A stretch of DNA of 64,000 bases from Bacteroides sp. (GCA_014801735.1 JAAVDO010000006.1:1-64000), one strand, 5' to 3'. Shown: positions 26,356-36,447, counted from the stretch's first letter. A program made the numbers and translations. Notes: a model not told the origin generated them from the sequence alone.

Positions 26356-27699
26356 TTATACTTTTATGTTAATAGATGATACTGTTATGTCACTTCCGGT
26401 CTTCAGCATGGCGTCAGTTATTTTGTCAACCACAGCAATCGCACCGGGAAATCTATCGCTGAACCCGGGAATGAAATCATGGCTACCGTTCTCACGCAGA
26501 CATGAGATAACTTTTTCAACTGAAAGCTGACTGACGTCGATTCCGGGTAAAAGGGGATGTTCGGATAACTCTCCCTCGCTTTCCTCCATGGCAATGAGCC
26601 CGAGGTTATTGAGACGCAACACTACCTGCCTCACCAGGTCGGAAGGTATTCCATAGATATCGCTGATCTGGGTTGTTGTCAGCGCCGGCATCCCTCTGAC
26701 AAATCGCTTGACTATGATGGCAAGTACTGCCAAAGTAACTTTAAGTTTATAATCTTCGCTGATTTTGGCCACATCCTGATAGTAGTTGAACTGCCCTACA
26801 TTCTGTGAAGCGTAGCAAAGTAAAGCTCCGATCATGGTCACAAGCCACGACAACTGCAACCATATCAGTAACAGAGGGACAAAAGAGAAACTACCGTATA
26901 TAGCGTTGTATTTGGTTACATACATCTGACCTGTGAGGAAAAGCCACTGAATGACCTGGAATGATGTTCCAACTACAACACCCGCAAGAAAGGCATTGAG
27001 AAATTTGACTTTTGCATTGGGTATTAGCATGTAGGCCCCTGCAAAGAATAGCCAGGTCATCACGTAACTACCGATATCGATAAGTACCTTTAATGCGGTA
27101 GCCATAAAGTTGATAAACACAAGCTTATTGATCGTGGTGGTCATCATCAGTGATAAGCCGCCCGCACAGATCATCAATACAGGAAGTATCAGGAATATAG
27201 CGAGATAGTCAGTGATTTTTCGCCAGAAAGTACGCCCCTGCCTCACCCTCCAGATCACATTGAAGGAATCTTCTACGCTTCCGAGCAGCGATATGAGGGT
27301 CCACAGGAGAAATAGAATACCTACCCCGACAAATACACCACCGGATGCCTGTTCAAGGTAACCGTCCACGAACTTGATTCCTACAGCAATCGCTTGATGC
27401 TGAGAAGGGAAAAGTTTATAAAGTTGACCGGTCAGAGCATCTGAATATCCGAAACCTCGGAAAATCGCGAGAACCATTGCAAGAGCTGGAACAAGCGCCA
27501 GCACCGTACGATAAGTTAGTGCACAAGCCTGACTCTGAAGATCAGTGCTTAGAAACGATCTGACAGAGAGGTTTATCGTTTTTACGGCAGCGACCTTAAA
27601 ATTTTTTCGGGTATCAAGCCAAACGGACTCGCTCCAATACTTCCATATAGCGAGCGCCCTTTCTACCAAACGATCGTATTTAACTTTCCAGTCAGCCAT
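26356..27699 (-). CDS. YihY/BrkB family membrane protein
   Basis: This 447-residue inner-membrane protein has about six hydrophobic segments between residues 60 and 310, with the family motif near the start (ACALTYRTVLALVPALAMVLA) and GSFSFVPLLLIWLQLSWLVT late in the barrel. A cytoplasmic C-terminal part (about 330-447) looks like a winged-helix domain (LPALTTTQISDIYGIPSDLV-like spacing). The family was once called ribonuclease BN in error; its role is unknown, possibly transport. It ends 23 bp before ridA and begins 12 bp after the membrane-anchored HU gene. Confidence 0.88.
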   Translation of the reverse strand: MADWKVKYDRLVERALAIWKYWSESVWLDTRKNFKVAAVKTINLSVRSFLSTDLQSQACALTYRTVLALVPALAMVLAIFRGFGYSDALTGQLYKLFPSQHQAIAVGIKFVDGYLEQASGGVFVGVGILFLLWTLISLLGSVEDSFNVIWRVRQGRTFWRKITDYLAIFLILPVLMICAGGLSLMMTTTINKLVFINFMATALKVLIDIGSYVMTWLFFAGAYMLIPNAKVKFLNAFLAGVVVGTSFQVIQWLFLTGQMYVTKYNAIYGSFSFVPLLLIWLQLSWLVTMIGALLCYASQNVGQFNYYQDVAKISEDYKLKVTLAVLAIIVKRFVRGMPALTTTQISDIYGIPSDLVRQVVLRLNNLGLIAMEESEGELSEHPLLPGIDVSQLSVEKVISCLRENGSHDFIPGFSDRFPGAIAVVDKITDAMLKTGSDITVSSINIKV

Positions 27700-27711
27700 A
27701 GATCAACTTAT

Positions 27712-28611
27712 TCAGAAAACAGAGAGTGAATCTGAAGAAGTGCTTTCTTCAACCACATATTCTTCATCTTCATCGTCATAACCGTCAGATGATGTGGGTG
27801 TCGAGCGATTCACATAAAGCATGACGTATAGCAGGAATGCAATAGCACCGACCGCAAGACCCGTAATCAGGCCAATGAGAAATCCAGTAGAGAACCCTGA
27901 AGACGAGGTCTCTGCAACGGAATCATTATCTGAGTTATCCTCATTTTCTTCAGTCTCAACATCTATCTCATTTTCTGCGATATGATGCTCTTCATTCTTC
28001 AGTTCAAACGGTTCTGATTCTTGTTCGAAGACTTCTTCAATCACGGATTCTTGAGCTTCGCAAACTTCCTCTACCGGATCCTGAGCTGAAACCGGTTCTG
28101 GTTCAGGTGTAATTTCTGTGACAGAATCTTCCACCTCTTCCTGCGTCACTGCAACTTTCGGTTCAATAGATACCGGGTCATCGACAATGGGTTGGGACTT
28201 GTCAACAACAGGCTCTTCCTCAACCACAGAAGTCTCGGGAACAGCACTGTCATCTTCCTGCCCAGCAATATCCTCTTGTGTAATATCTACCGGTTCTTCA
28301 ACTGGAATATCAAACTGAGACAGCATCTCTTCCGTGACCTCTGGCGACAAAGGCTCCGGCATAAAACCGGCAAACGGAGCGTTAACCGACTCAGCAAAAG
28401 ATTTTTCAGGTTCGAAACTTACGGGTTCGTTTTCGTTGCCGGTTAGTAAGAATCGTCCCAAACCTTTGACCGAAACTTCGTTGCCGGAGGAAAGCTCATT
28501 ACTGATAGTTTCAAAGAGTAAACGAACGAAACTCAGTTTAACCTGTAGATCATCCCCGAGCAGATCATCGGGAATCTGCGATGCAAGTTGCTGAATTGAT
28601 ATTTTGCTCAT
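27712..28611 (-). CDS. HU-like domain protein with acidic linker and one membrane segment
   Basis: Residues 1-90 form an HU/IHF-like domain (ISIQQLASQIPDDLLGDDLQ, then EVSVKGLGRFLLTGNENEP). A long acidic linker follows (about 95-235, mostly Glu, Val, Pro, Asp), then one strong membrane segment at 239-267 (GFLIGLITGLAVGAIAFLLY) and an acidic 32-residue tail. The plan suggests a cytoplasmic HU-like head tethered to the membrane. Its ATG overlaps the stop of the preceding HU-like gene (ATGA), so the two are made together and may form a heterodimer. The DNA-binding arm is poorly conserved, so DNA contact is uncertain. Confidence 0.8.
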   Translation of the reverse strand: MSKISIQQLASQIPDDLLGDDLQVKLSFVRLLFETISNELSSGNEVSVKGLGRFLLTGNENEPVSFEPEKSFAESVNAPFAGFMPEPLSPEVTEEMLSQFDIPVEEPVDITQEDIAGQEDDSAVPETSVVEEEPVVDKSQPIVDDPVSIEPKVAVTQEEVEDSVTEITPEPEPVSAQDPVEEVCEAQESVIEEVFEQESEPFELKNEEHHIAENEIDVETEENEDNSDNDSVAETSSSGFSTGFLIGLITGLAVGAIAFLLYVMLYVNRSTPTSSDGYDDEDEEYVVEESTSSDSLSVF

Positions 28612-28892
28612 AGCCCGTTTTCATTAATACGTTTGCGAAGAATCACGCTTGGACGGAACGAAACACTGATCGAGGGAGGGAGCAAAGTACGTTCGAGAGT
28701 TACAGGGTCAACACTGATCTCCTCATCTTTTTTTTCAGGAATAAAATTTCCAAACCCCGGGACAGCAACGGTCGAGAGGTCGGCGCACTCACCGGATAGA
28801 ATTATAGCAATCGAATCTATGGCAAGAGCAACCGTCTTGGCATCAAGACCGGTATTGCGGGAAATGGTAGCAGCAAACTGGCGTGAATCCAT
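28608..28892 (-). CDS. HU-like DNA-binding family protein
   Basis: This 94-residue protein has the HU/IHF-like order of helices and strands: FAATISRNTGLDAKTVALAI, then VAVPGFGNFIPEKKDEEISV (the GFGNF turn is typical of HU) and a C-terminal FRPSVILRKRIN. It lacks the long basic arm of classical HU, as in other Bacteroidetes variants. It overlaps the next, membrane-anchored HU-like gene by four bases. Confidence 0.85.
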   Translation of the reverse strand: MDSRQFAATISRNTGLDAKTVALAIDSIAIILSGECADLSTVAVPGFGNFIPEKKDEEISVDPVTLERTLLPPSISVSFRPSVILRKRINENGL

Positions 28893-28913
28893 ATTCTATT
28901 ATTTCACAAACGA

Positions 28914-29912
28914 CTATAGAAGTTCTTTGTCGACCGCAAAGCGCGGACGATGTTTGACCTCGATAAAAATCTTTCCGATATACTCCCCTACGACACCGAG
29001 GGCTATCAGAATGAGACTTCCGAGAAACCAGGTTGAAAGCATTAAAGAAGTCCAACCTGGAATCACATCATGTCCGAAATAGCTAATAAACACATACAAT
29101 GCCATCACAACGTCAAGAATCAGCAACGCTATTCCGACGAAAAAGATCATTCGGAGAGGTCGAGAAGAGAAACTGGTGATTCCATCGATTGAGAAACTCA
29201 GCATCTTTTTCAACGGATATTTTGACTCTCCGGCAACACGGACATTGCGTGTGTAGGTTACAACAGCGGTTTTCAATCCGATCTGAGGGATGATTCCGCG
29301 GATGAAGAGATTACTCTCGCCATACTCAGAAAGCAACCGGATAGCACGTGAACTCATCAGGCGATAATCAGCATGATCATACACGGTATCAAGGCCCATG
29401 CTTTTCTGGAATGAATAAAATCCGTGAGCCGTTGTGCGCTTGAACCAGGTATCACTTTCCCGGTTCGAGCGCACTCCATAGACAATCTCAGCGCCATTGA
29501 GATAAGCTTTAACCATCTCGATCATGGCTTCGGGATCATCCTGAAGGTCAGCATCAATGGAAATCGCAGCATCACAAGCACTTCCGACAGTCATCAGACC
29601 AGCAAGAAGCGCATATTGGTGCCCTCGGTTATGTGCAAGATGTATAGCCTTGATTTTAGCGGGGTTATCTTCATGCCAACGGCATAGAACACCCCATGTA
29701 TCATCTTTACTACCATCATCGCTGCAAAGGATATAGCTATCAGCGGAAATCAGATTGTCGTCGACCATACTACTGAGGATTGACATGAGCTTCGGAAGAG
29801 ACAGCGGAAGAGCTTCCTGCTCATTATAGCAGGGCACAACTACAGCAATCACCGGAGTCCGCACCACAGGTGAAGAAACAGTGTCAGAACCAGCCATACA
29901 ATCGGACGACAT
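28914..29912 (-). CDS. family 2 glycosyltransferase (GtrB/DPM1-like)
   Basis: This GT2 enzyme has the start VIAVVVPCYNEQEALP, a nucleotide-sugar site with CSDDGSKDDTW, the DXD-type motif ISIDADLQDDPE, and two C-terminal membrane segments (about 255-280 and 290-320). Such proteins transfer a sugar to undecaprenyl phosphate for envelope glycan modification. The ATG at 29912 (332 residues) is preferred over a TTG at 29921 that overlaps the proS stop. It lies between proS and the HU-like pair. Confidence 0.9.
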   Translation of the reverse strand: MSSDCMAGSDTVSSPVVRTPVIAVVVPCYNEQEALPLSLPKLMSILSSMVDDNLISADSYILCSDDGSKDDTWGVLCRWHEDNPAKIKAIHLAHNRGHQYALLAGLMTVGSACDAAISIDADLQDDPEAMIEMVKAYLNGAEIVYGVRSNRESDTWFKRTTAHGFYSFQKSMGLDTVYDHADYRLMSSRAIRLLSEYGESNLFIRGIIPQIGLKTAVVTYTRNVRVAGESKYPLKKMLSFSIDGITSFSSRPLRMIFFVGIALLILDVVMALYVFISYFGHDVIPGWTSLMLSTWFLGSLILIALGVVGEYIGKIFIEVKHRPRFAVDKELL

Positions 29913-29917
29913 ACGGA

Positions 29918-31399
29918 TCAATAGTTACGGGCAAAAATCACACGTCGATGAGAGGGCTTGCCTGTCAGCATATCAACACCCTCTTCCTCGGGAGCATCAA
30001 GAGGAATACAACGGATAGTAGCCTTAGTCTCTTCCTTGATACGCTCCTCAGTCTCAGGAGTACCGTCCCAATGGCACAGGAAGAAACCGCCATCCTCGAT
30101 TTTCTCCTTGAATTCGTCGTAAGAGTCACAGACATAGGTTTTTTCCTGACGCATTCGCAGAGCCTTCTGATAGATGTTATTCTGGATATCTTCGAGCAGA
30201 CCATTGATGTGCTCGGCGATACCTGCCAGCGGCAAAGTTTCTTTCTCGAGCGTATCACGGCGCATGAGTTCAACAGTACCGTTTTCAACGTCGCGGGCAC
30301 CGATAGCAAGACGCACGGGTACACCCTTGAGTTCGTAATCGGCAAATTTGAAACCGGGGCGCTTGTTGTCGGCGTCGTCATACTTGACGCTGATGCCAAG
30401 CTCACGCAGACGTTCGATGATCGGGAGTACCTTGTCGGTGATAGCTGCAAGTTGCTCTGCGTTTTTAGAGATAGGGATTATGACTACCTGAATGGGTGCC
30501 AGATGAGGAGGAAGCACAAGACCGTTGTCATCGGAATGGGTCATGATGAGGGCACCCATCAGACGGGTCGAAACGCCCCATGAGTTGGCCCACACATATT
30601 CCGGCTTGTTCTCCTTGTTGGCGAATGTCACGTCGAATGCCTTGGCAAAGTTCTGACCGAGATTGTGAGATGTGCCAGATTGCAGAGCCTTGCCATCCTG
30701 CATCATGGCCTCAATGGTGTAAGTGTTGAGTGCTCCTGCAAAACGCTCATTAGCACTCTTAACACCCTTGATGACAGGCATTGCCATATATTTCTCAGCA
30801 AATTCAGCATAGAGATTGATCATCTCTACCGTACGTGCTTCCGACTCCTCCGCAGTTGCGTGGGCACAATGGCCCTCCTGCCAAAGGAATTCGGCCGTAC
30901 GGAGGAACATACGGGTACGCATTTCCCAACGCATCACATTTGCCCATTGATTGCAGAGTATAGGCAGATCACGGTAGCTGTGAATCCAATTTTTATATGT
31001 ACCCCAGATGATTGTCTCAGAAGTCGGACGCACAATGAGTTCTTCTTCGAGGCGCGCTTCGGGGTCTACAATCACACCGTTGCCGTTAGGATCGTTCTTG
31101 AGGCGGTAGTGAGTAACAACAGCACACTCTTTAGCAAATCCCTCGACATGCTCGGCTTCGCGGCAGAGATACGATTTCGGGATAAGCAGGGGGAAGTAGG
31201 CATTCTGTACGCCAGTTTCTTTAAACATACGATCGAGGGTCTGCTGCATCTTTTCCCATATTGCGTAGCCATAGGGTTTGATGACCATACAGCCGCGCAC
31301 TGCCGACTGCTCGGCGAGGTCGGCTTTAATAACCAGATCGTTATACCACTGAGAGTAATTGTCCTTGCGTTTGGTAAGATCTTTGAGTTCCTTTGCCAT
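29918..31399 (-). CDS. proS: proline-tRNA ligase (archaeal/eukaryal type)
   Basis: This 493-residue class II synthetase is of the short, editing-domain-free type 3. Motif 2 reads [20 protein letters not shown] and is followed by QEGHCAHAT; the sequence [17 protein letters not shown] comes before it. A C-terminal domain ends VIFARNY with the terminal Tyr seen in archaeal and eukaryal forms. This type is standard for Bacteroidetes. It lies in the long leftward operon, 41 bp after the OmpA-like gene. Confidence 0.97.
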   Translation of the reverse strand: MAKELKDLTKRKDNYSQWYNDLVIKADLAEQSAVRGCMVIKPYGYAIWEKMQQTLDRMFKETGVQNAYFPLLIPKSYLCREAEHVEGFAKECAVVTHYRLKNDPNGNGVIVDPEARLEEELIVRPTSETIIWGTYKNWIHSYRDLPILCNQWANVMRWEMRTRMFLRTAEFLWQEGHCAHATAEESEARTVEMINLYAEFAEKYMAMPVIKGVKSANERFAGALNTYTIEAMMQDGKALQSGTSHNLGQNFAKAFDVTFANKENKPEYVWANSWGVSTRLMGALIMTHSDDNGLVLPPHLAPIQVVIIPISKNAEQLAAITDKVLPIIERLRELGISVKYDDADNKRPGFKFADYELKGVPVRLAIGARDVENGTVELMRRDTLEKETLPLAGIAEHINGLLEDIQNNIYQKALRMRQEKTYVCDSYDEFKEKIEDGGFFLCHWDGTPETEERIKEETKATIRCIPLDAPEEEGVDMLTGKPSHRRVIFARNY

Positions 31400-31440
31400 T
31401 TCGCTATTTATTCTAAATCAATTATTATCTGTAAGAAAAG

Positions 31441-32157
31441 TTATTCACCGGGCGGATTCAGCTTACCCTCATGAGCAAGCTTGATGAGTTCGGGACCAGG
31501 AATAAGATATATCTCAAGTCTTCTGTTTTCAGCGCGATGCCGCCAGGTATCGTTATTGGTAACAGGATCGGAATCGCCCATCGCGAAAGGAATAATCACG
31601 ATATCAGGATCAATCTTTCCGTCCTCAATATCGTTGAGCATCTGATCATAGACCGAATAGAGACGTTGAGTCGATATTCTATCACGATAAAGCGCATTGC
31701 CGGTATCATCGGTATGCATCGCCAATACCACCTTAAACCTATAGGATTCAGACATAAGACGATGAATAGGCTCAAATGCACGCTCAGCGCCTTCGGCAAG
31801 TATCGTATCGTTCGGGAGAAACAGGCGGTCAGCCGGCAAAGAGATGACTATCACTTCATCATCTCTCATAAGATCGACAGAAAAAGGCCCCTTAATAGAA
31901 CTTGCAAGAGCCATCATGTATTCTCTGACAGCAGCTTTTTCAGTATCTGGCACGGGGGGAGTCGCAAGGTTAGGCTCGAAATCCATATCCATGAATGTCT
32001 CCTCGGCATAACCTTCGAAAGGATCGGAATAAAACACCTGAGAATATAGCGGATTGACTGAGCCGATGACGAAAAACGTCAGCGACAGCCATAGCGAGAG
32101 TCCCCTAAGCGGAGACGCAACGCCGTTCTCAGATATCTTCTTCCAGAGACTCTTCAT
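31441..32157 (-). CDS. OmpA-like peptidoglycan-binding outer membrane protein
   Basis: From the ATG at 32157 the protein has 238 residues, with a hydrophobic signal segment (about 17-39, ending PLYSQ). The C-terminal half matches an OmpA-like domain: LAEGAERAFEPIHRLM, a strand VVLAMHTDDTGN in place of the usual GHTD, then RAENRRLEIYLIP. The domain normally binds the diaminopimelate peptide of cell wall. The longer frame to 32397 is rejected because it runs opposite in phase through the preceding gene, with which this start overlaps by 29 bp. Confidence 0.8.
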   Translation of the reverse strand: MKSLWKKISENGVASPLRGLSLWLSLTFFVIGSVNPLYSQVFYSDPFEGYAEETFMDMDFEPNLATPPVPDTEKAAVREYMMALASSIKGPFSVDLMRDDEVIVISLPADRLFLPNDTILAEGAERAFEPIHRLMSESYRFKVVLAMHTDDTGNALYRDRISTQRLYSVYDQMLNDIEDGKIDPDIVIIPFAMGDSDPVTNNDTWRHRAENRRLEIYLIPGPELIKLAHEGKLNPPGE

Positions 32158-32443
32158 AGTCGAGTTCAGCGGCAACAATGATTTCAACGTCATCAGGGCG
32201 CACAACCGATCGCTTGTCGCGTTTGAGCATCGTCTGCACATAGGCAACAATATCAGATTCAAGTGCGGTTCGTTCGGGACTATCCTCACCATCATCGTCG
32301 ATATCCAACAGACCACGGGAATCGTAGTAGTCATAGACCATATCAACGATATTGAGAATCTCGTCGTCGTCGTACGGAGCGCGTCCCACCTCAGCAAGAC
32401 GATTGTTTATATAGTCGATACATTTATTTTCGTCGAATTCCAT
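32129..32443 (-). CDS. conserved-looking acidic small protein, function unknown
   Basis: This 104-residue protein is acidic (MEFDENKCIDYINNRLAEVG, then DDDEILNIVDMVYDYYDSRG) and probably mostly helical. It ends EESLEEDI and overlaps the start of the OmpA-like gene by 29 bp. Its start is 16 bp after the rimM stop. The close packing and high codon-like bias support a real gene. I do not recognise a named family. Confidence 0.72.
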   Translation of the reverse strand: MEFDENKCIDYINNRLAEVGRAPYDDDEILNIVDMVYDYYDSRGLLDIDDDGEDSPERTALESDIVAYVQTMLKRDKRSVVRPDDVEIIVAAELDYEESLEEDI

Positions 32444-32459
32444 TTCACTCTTTTTTTTG

Positions 32460-33032
32460 TTAAGACTGACTTTCGAGCAATCCTTCAGGAAGATCGAGGG
32501 TAAGAACCGATTTATCAGAATCGAAACTTACAATAAACTCTTCAGCAACAGGGATAAATATTTCAGAGCCATCCGAGCGCTCCACTTCAAAAAGAATATT
32601 TGCAGTAGAGGTATTGATATCCAGGATTTTTCCGATCACATGACCATCCGAATCAACAACGGTAGATCCAATCAAAGTGCCCGCATAAAGAGACGAACCT
32701 CCGTCATCATCATCGCCATCATAGTACTCATCATCGTCATCTTCCCCGCAGATAGAATCGACATGTTCGATTGTCATATAAGCAGTGAGGCCGTTGAACT
32801 GAGAGGCGGCAGCATCGGAATCGACATCGTCCAACTTCACAAGACGGCTCAACGAATTGCGAGACCTGACAGAATCGACAAAAAAAGGCACGAAAATACC
32901 ATCCAGTTCAAAGATCAAGCAATCGCCTTGAACAAGAGGTACATCCGGATCAATAGTCAGCTGCATTTCACCGGCAAGGCCATGAGGCTTACCGACATTG
33001 CCAACGGGCACAAGCTCATTTCTGCGAATCAT
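32460..33032 (-). CDS. rimM: ribosome maturation factor RimM
   Basis: RimM helps fold the 3' domain of 16S rRNA in the 30S subunit, where it contacts uS19. The N-terminal RimM beta barrel (8-95, VGNVGKPHGLAGEMQLTIDP) and C-terminal PRC-barrel-like domain (about 115-185, LIGSTVVDSDGHVIGKILDI) are present. Between them lies an unusual acidic insert at 96-113 made largely of Asp and Glu. Total length is 190, longer than many RimM proteins (about 170-180). Confidence 0.94.
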   Translation of the reverse strand: MIRRNELVPVGNVGKPHGLAGEMQLTIDPDVPLVQGDCLIFELDGIFVPFFVDSVRSRNSLSRLVKLDDVDSDAAASQFNGLTAYMTIEHVDSICGEDDDDEYYDGDDDDGGSSLYAGTLIGSTVVDSDGHVIGKILDINTSTANILFEVERSDGSEIFIPVAEEFIVSFDSDKSVLTLDLPEGLLESQS

Positions 33033-33053
33033 AACAATGGAGGAGTCAGGAGA

Positions 33054-33650
33054 TTATTTCTTGCGCTTACGTTTTTTCTTTGGAGCCAAAGGCAGATCGG
33101 CCATCTCATACTCATGCAACCTGACAGATTCAGGCTCAACGACAATGGCACCACGCGACATTTCAGCGAGCTCTTCGAAAACCTTAGCATCGTCTACCCC
33201 CTCGGGATTAACAACCAGACGAAGTTTTTTCATCTGACTGGCAATCAAGAGTATCAGAGCATCACGCTGCAGGCCCGGTTCCATAGATGCCGCAATCTCA
33301 ACCAGGCGTTCAATATGAAGTCCGTAGTGCCGACGCGGGATATAGTTGGGAGCTGTAGACAGTTTATCAGGATCAGTACGAAGAGTTTCCTCGCGGACTA
33401 CATCGAAAGGATAGTCAACATCAAGATCAAAACCACTCATGATAGCGAGATGATCCCAAAGCTTGCGCTGAGTCTCTTCAGGATCGCCTGTCTGGGGCAA
33501 AAGAGTACGCATGGCAACGATGATGGAACGGGCACAATTATTGCGCTCGTCGCGATCTTCGATTGTCTTGCAAAAATCGACCATCTGCTGTATGTTTCGC
33601 CCATATTCAGGCAAAACGAGAGGCTTAAGATGAGTATTGTAGGTAAGCAT
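33054..33650 (-). CDS. DUF4290 family protein
   Basis: This 198-residue, mostly helical protein has the family's opening MLTYNTHLKPLVLPEYGRNI and a central RRHYGLHIERLVE block. It ends in a basic tail, PKKKRKRKK. DUF4290 is confined to Bacteroidetes and its function is unknown; the basic tail could contact nucleic acid. The ATG at 33650 is chosen since the alternative at 33713 lies inside the promoter. It is the first gene of the long leftward operon, 21 bp before rimM. Confidence 0.88.
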   Translation of the reverse strand: MLTYNTHLKPLVLPEYGRNIQQMVDFCKTIEDRDERNNCARSIIVAMRTLLPQTGDPEETQRKLWDHLAIMSGFDLDVDYPFDVVREETLRTDPDKLSTAPNYIPRRHYGLHIERLVEIAASMEPGLQRDALILLIASQMKKLRLVVNPEGVDDAKVFEELAEMSRGAIVVEPESVRLHEYEMADLPLAPKKKRKRKK

Positions 33651-33710
33651 AGTGCTCGTAAATCGATAGATAAACGGATATCTGCCGGGAGCAGACATCC
33701 TAACACTGCC

Positions 33711-33742
33711 CAAAATTACTCTTTTTTCATGAAAGGCGCAAA
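33711..33742 (-). promoter_or_regulatory. promoter of the DUF4290-rimM-proS operon
   Basis: On the minus strand TTTG (33742-33739), 20 bases, TAATTTTG (33718-33711), about 60 bp before the DUF4290 ATG. Confidence 0.85.
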
Positions 33743-33798
33743 AAATGGATTCTTAAAATGTGTCAAGCATCCTAACACAGAGGAGAGGGTTATACAAA

Positions 33799-33845
33799 TT
33801 AGGGGCAGGTGCGCAGGGAAAATTGACGGAGATTGCGTAACTTTG
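33799..33845 (+). promoter_or_regulatory. rfbD promoter with the 17-bp shared element
   Basis: TTAGGGGCAGGTGCGCA (33799-33815), 22 bases, TAACTTTG (33838-33845). No TTG is present at the -33 position, so the element may take its place. The leader that follows contains a GACCG-AACGAA-CGGTC hairpin (33862-33877). Confidence 0.7.
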
Positions 33846-33898
33846 CAGTCGGAAGGCAACAGACCGAACGAACGGTCGGCCACACTACTTCGAGAAAA

Positions 33899-34774
33899 GT
33901 GAAAATATTAGTCACCGGCGCCAACGGTCAATTAGGCACAGAACTGCGATCTGTACTGGAAAAATCATTTCCCGGCATGACGATCTATACAGACGCCGAC
34001 ACCCTTGATCTTACTGACCGCGAGGCAACATTGAACTTCATATCAAACGGCGAGTTTACCCACATAATCAACTGCGCCGCATATACGGCTGTAGACAGAG
34101 CCGAAACCGAGGCCGCACAGTGTCTGAAAGTAAACAGCGAGGCAGTAGGCAACATCGCGACCGCAGCGTATGAAAACGGCATAAAAGTGATTCACATATC
34201 GACCGACTATGTGTTTGACGGAACTGCTCACAGGCCCTACAGAGAGGCAGACAAAGTGAATCCCACCTCAACTTACGGAACCTCGAAACGGAAAGGAGAA
34301 GTTGTGCTACTATCACTCTGCCCTGACGCCATAATCCTGCGCACAGCGTGGCTCTACTCCCCTCACGGCCGCAATTTCGTGAAAACCATGCTGAGACTCT
34401 CGGTGGAAAGAAACAATATCAACGTGATCTGCGATCAAGTAGGAACACCAACGTCCGCGCTTGACCTCGCCAATGCCATCGATACGATACTTCAGGCCAA
34501 ACAATGGGTGCCCGGTATATATCACTTCACGGATGAAGGAGTGTGCTCATGGTATGATTTCGCCAAAGCTATCTTCCGCATGGCAGGAGTGAAAAACTGC
34601 AAAGTGACACCCGTATCGACCGATGACTACGCCACGGAGAACTCGGCTGCAGCTGCCCGACCCTTATATAGCGTGCTCGACAAGCAACGCATCAAAAAGA
34701 CATACGGAATCACAATACCGCACTGGGAGGAAAGCCTTGCGGAATGTATCGAGACACTAAAGAATAACAGATAA
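33899..34774 (+). CDS. rfbD: dTDP-4-dehydrorhamnose reductase
   Basis: RfbD reduces dTDP-4-keto-L-rhamnose to dTDP-L-rhamnose, the last step of the precursor pathway. The 291-residue SDR protein starts [13 protein letters not shown] (the NAD(P)-binding glycine motif), has STDYVFDG and the YGTSKRKGE stretch with the catalytic Tyr and Lys, and [19 protein letters not shown]. The GTG at 33899 is chosen because an upstream TTG (33833) overlaps the -7 box. The rfbA, rfbB and rfbC genes are not in this window. Confidence 0.93.
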   Translation: MKILVTGANGQLGTELRSVLEKSFPGMTIYTDADTLDLTDREATLNFISNGEFTHIINCAAYTAVDRAETEAAQCLKVNSEAVGNIATAAYENGIKVIHISTDYVFDGTAHRPYREADKVNPTSTYGTSKRKGEVVLLSLCPDAIILRTAWLYSPHGRNFVKTMLRLSVERNNINVICDQVGTPTSALDLANAIDTILQAKQWVPGIYHFTDEGVCSWYDFAKAIFRMAGVKNCKVTPVSTDDYATENSAAAARPLYSVLDKQRIKKTYGITIPHWEESLAECIETLKNNR

Positions 34775-34784
34775 ACCAACCGCA

Positions 34785-36362
34785 GTGACACAAAACGAAG
34801 AAATAGCGCGCAGACGTACCTTTGCCATAATATCACACCCCGACGCCGGAAAAACGACTCTGACAGAAAAGTTGCTGCTGTTTGGCGGCGCCATCCATGT
34901 GGCCGGCGCCGTGAAGTCGAACAAAATCAAGAAAACAGCGACTTCAGACTGGATGGAGATAGAGAAGCAACGAGGAATCTCGGTAGCCACATCCGTGATG
35001 GGTTTCGATTATAACGGATATAAGATCAACATTCTCGACACTCCGGGTCACCAGGACTTCGCAGAAGACACCTACCGAACACTGACTGCTGTCGATTCGG
35101 TTATCATAGTAGTCGACGTGGCCAAAGGCGTGGAGCAACAAACGCGCCGACTTATGGAAGTGTGCCGAATGAGGAATACGCCTGTGATAATTTTCGTGAA
35201 CAAGCTCGACCGCGAAGGCCGAGACCCCTTCGATATTCTTGACGAGCTTGAGAAAGAGCTTCAGATTTCGGTCAGACCTCTGAGCTGGCCGATAAATATA
35301 GGAGCTAAATTCAAGGGCGTATATAATATATATGAAGGGACTCTCGATCTGTTCACGCCGGACAAACAGAGAGTGAGCGAACGAGTGGAAATCGAGAATG
35401 TGAACGACCCGCTTGTAGATGAAGCCATCGGCGAAGCTGATGCCAACAAACTGCGTGAAGACCTTGAACTGATAGAGGGTGTTTATCCGGAATTCAACAC
35501 AGAAGAATATCTTGAAGGAAAGACAGCACCCGTATTTTTCGGATCGGCTCTAAACACATTCGGAGTAAAAGAGCTTCTTGACTGTTTTGTAAAAATCGCT
35601 CCGGCGCCGCGACCTGTTCAAACAGAAGAACGACTTGTGAAACCACAGGAAGAACAGTTCTCGGGTTTCGTATTCAAGATTCACGCAAACATGGATCCCA
35701 ACCACCGTTCGTGTATAGCTTTTGTGAAAGTATGCAGCGGAAAGTTTGAGCGAAACGCCCCATACAAACATATACGCCAAGGAAAATTCCTGAAATTCGC
35801 AGCCCCGACGGCATTCATGGCCCAAAAAAAGTCGATAGTTGACGAAGCGTGGCCCGGAGACATAGTCGGCATACCAGACACGGGAAACTTCAAAATCGGA
35901 GACACCTTGACCCAGGGTGAAGAACTTCACTTCAAAGGACTCCCATCCTTCTCTCCGGAGATGTTCAAATATATCGAGAACACAGACCCAATGAAAGCCA
36001 AACAGCTTGAAAAGGGAATTCATCAACTTATGGATGAGGGAGTAGCTCAGCTATTCACCAATCAGTTCAACGGGCGCAAGATCATCGGTACTGTTGGCCA
36101 GCTTCAGTTTGAAGTAATACAATACAGACTGCTTCATGAATATGGCGCGCAATGCCGGTGGGAACCAATCTCACTATACAAAGCATGCTGGATAGAGAGT
36201 GATGATGCAGAGGCCCTGGCACAGTTCAAACGCAGAAAACATCAGTTTATGGCAGTGGACACTCAAGGGCGTGATGTGTTTCTGGCCGACAGCAATTACG
36301 TTCTGCAAATGGCCAAAAACGACAATCCCTCGATACGCTTCCACACATCAAGCGAGTATTAA
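34785..36362 (+). CDS. prfC: peptide chain release factor 3
   Basis: RF3 is a GTPase that removes RF1 and RF2 from the ribosome after release. The 525-residue protein has G1 [12 protein letters not shown], the switch block [19 protein letters not shown]3 [10 protein letters not shown]4 VNKLDREG, then domains II and III typical of RF3 ([18 protein letters not shown]). It starts with GTG at 34785, ten bases after rfbD, so it is probably transcribed with it. Confidence 0.96.
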   Translation: MTQNEEIARRRTFAIISHPDAGKTTLTEKLLLFGGAIHVAGAVKSNKIKKTATSDWMEIEKQRGISVATSVMGFDYNGYKINILDTPGHQDFAEDTYRTLTAVDSVIIVVDVAKGVEQQTRRLMEVCRMRNTPVIIFVNKLDREGRDPFDILDELEKELQISVRPLSWPINIGAKFKGVYNIYEGTLDLFTPDKQRVSERVEIENVNDPLVDEAIGEADANKLREDLELIEGVYPEFNTEEYLEGKTAPVFFGSALNTFGVKELLDCFVKIAPAPRPVQTEERLVKPQEEQFSGFVFKIHANMDPNHRSCIAFVKVCSGKFERNAPYKHIRQGKFLKFAAPTAFMAQKKSIVDEAWPGDIVGIPDTGNFKIGDTLTQGEELHFKGLPSFSPEMFKYIENTDPMKAKQLEKGIHQLMDEGVAQLFTNQFNGRKIIGTVGQLQFEVIQYRLLHEYGAQCRWEPISLYKACWIESDDAEALAQFKRRKHQFMAVDTQGRDVFLADSNYVLQMAKNDNPSIRFHTSSEY

Positions 36363-36408
36363 GCCGACGGCAAGCAGCAGAACCTCACTCTAAAAAAGAG
36401 CTTGTGAA

Positions 36409-36440
36409 TTTGCGCCTTTGCGATTAAATGCTTACTTTTG
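36409..36440 (+). promoter_or_regulatory. promoter of the Fur-family gene
   Basis: TTTG (36409-36412), 20 bases, TACTTTTG (36433-36440). The start site falls near 36447, at or next to the first ATG (36448). Confidence 0.8.
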
Positions 36441-36447
36441 CGGCACT

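Noticed and set aside
32158..32397. 80-residue N-terminal extension of the OmpA-like protein
   Set aside because: It runs in another phase through the well-packed 104-residue gene, and a signal peptide begins right at 32157.
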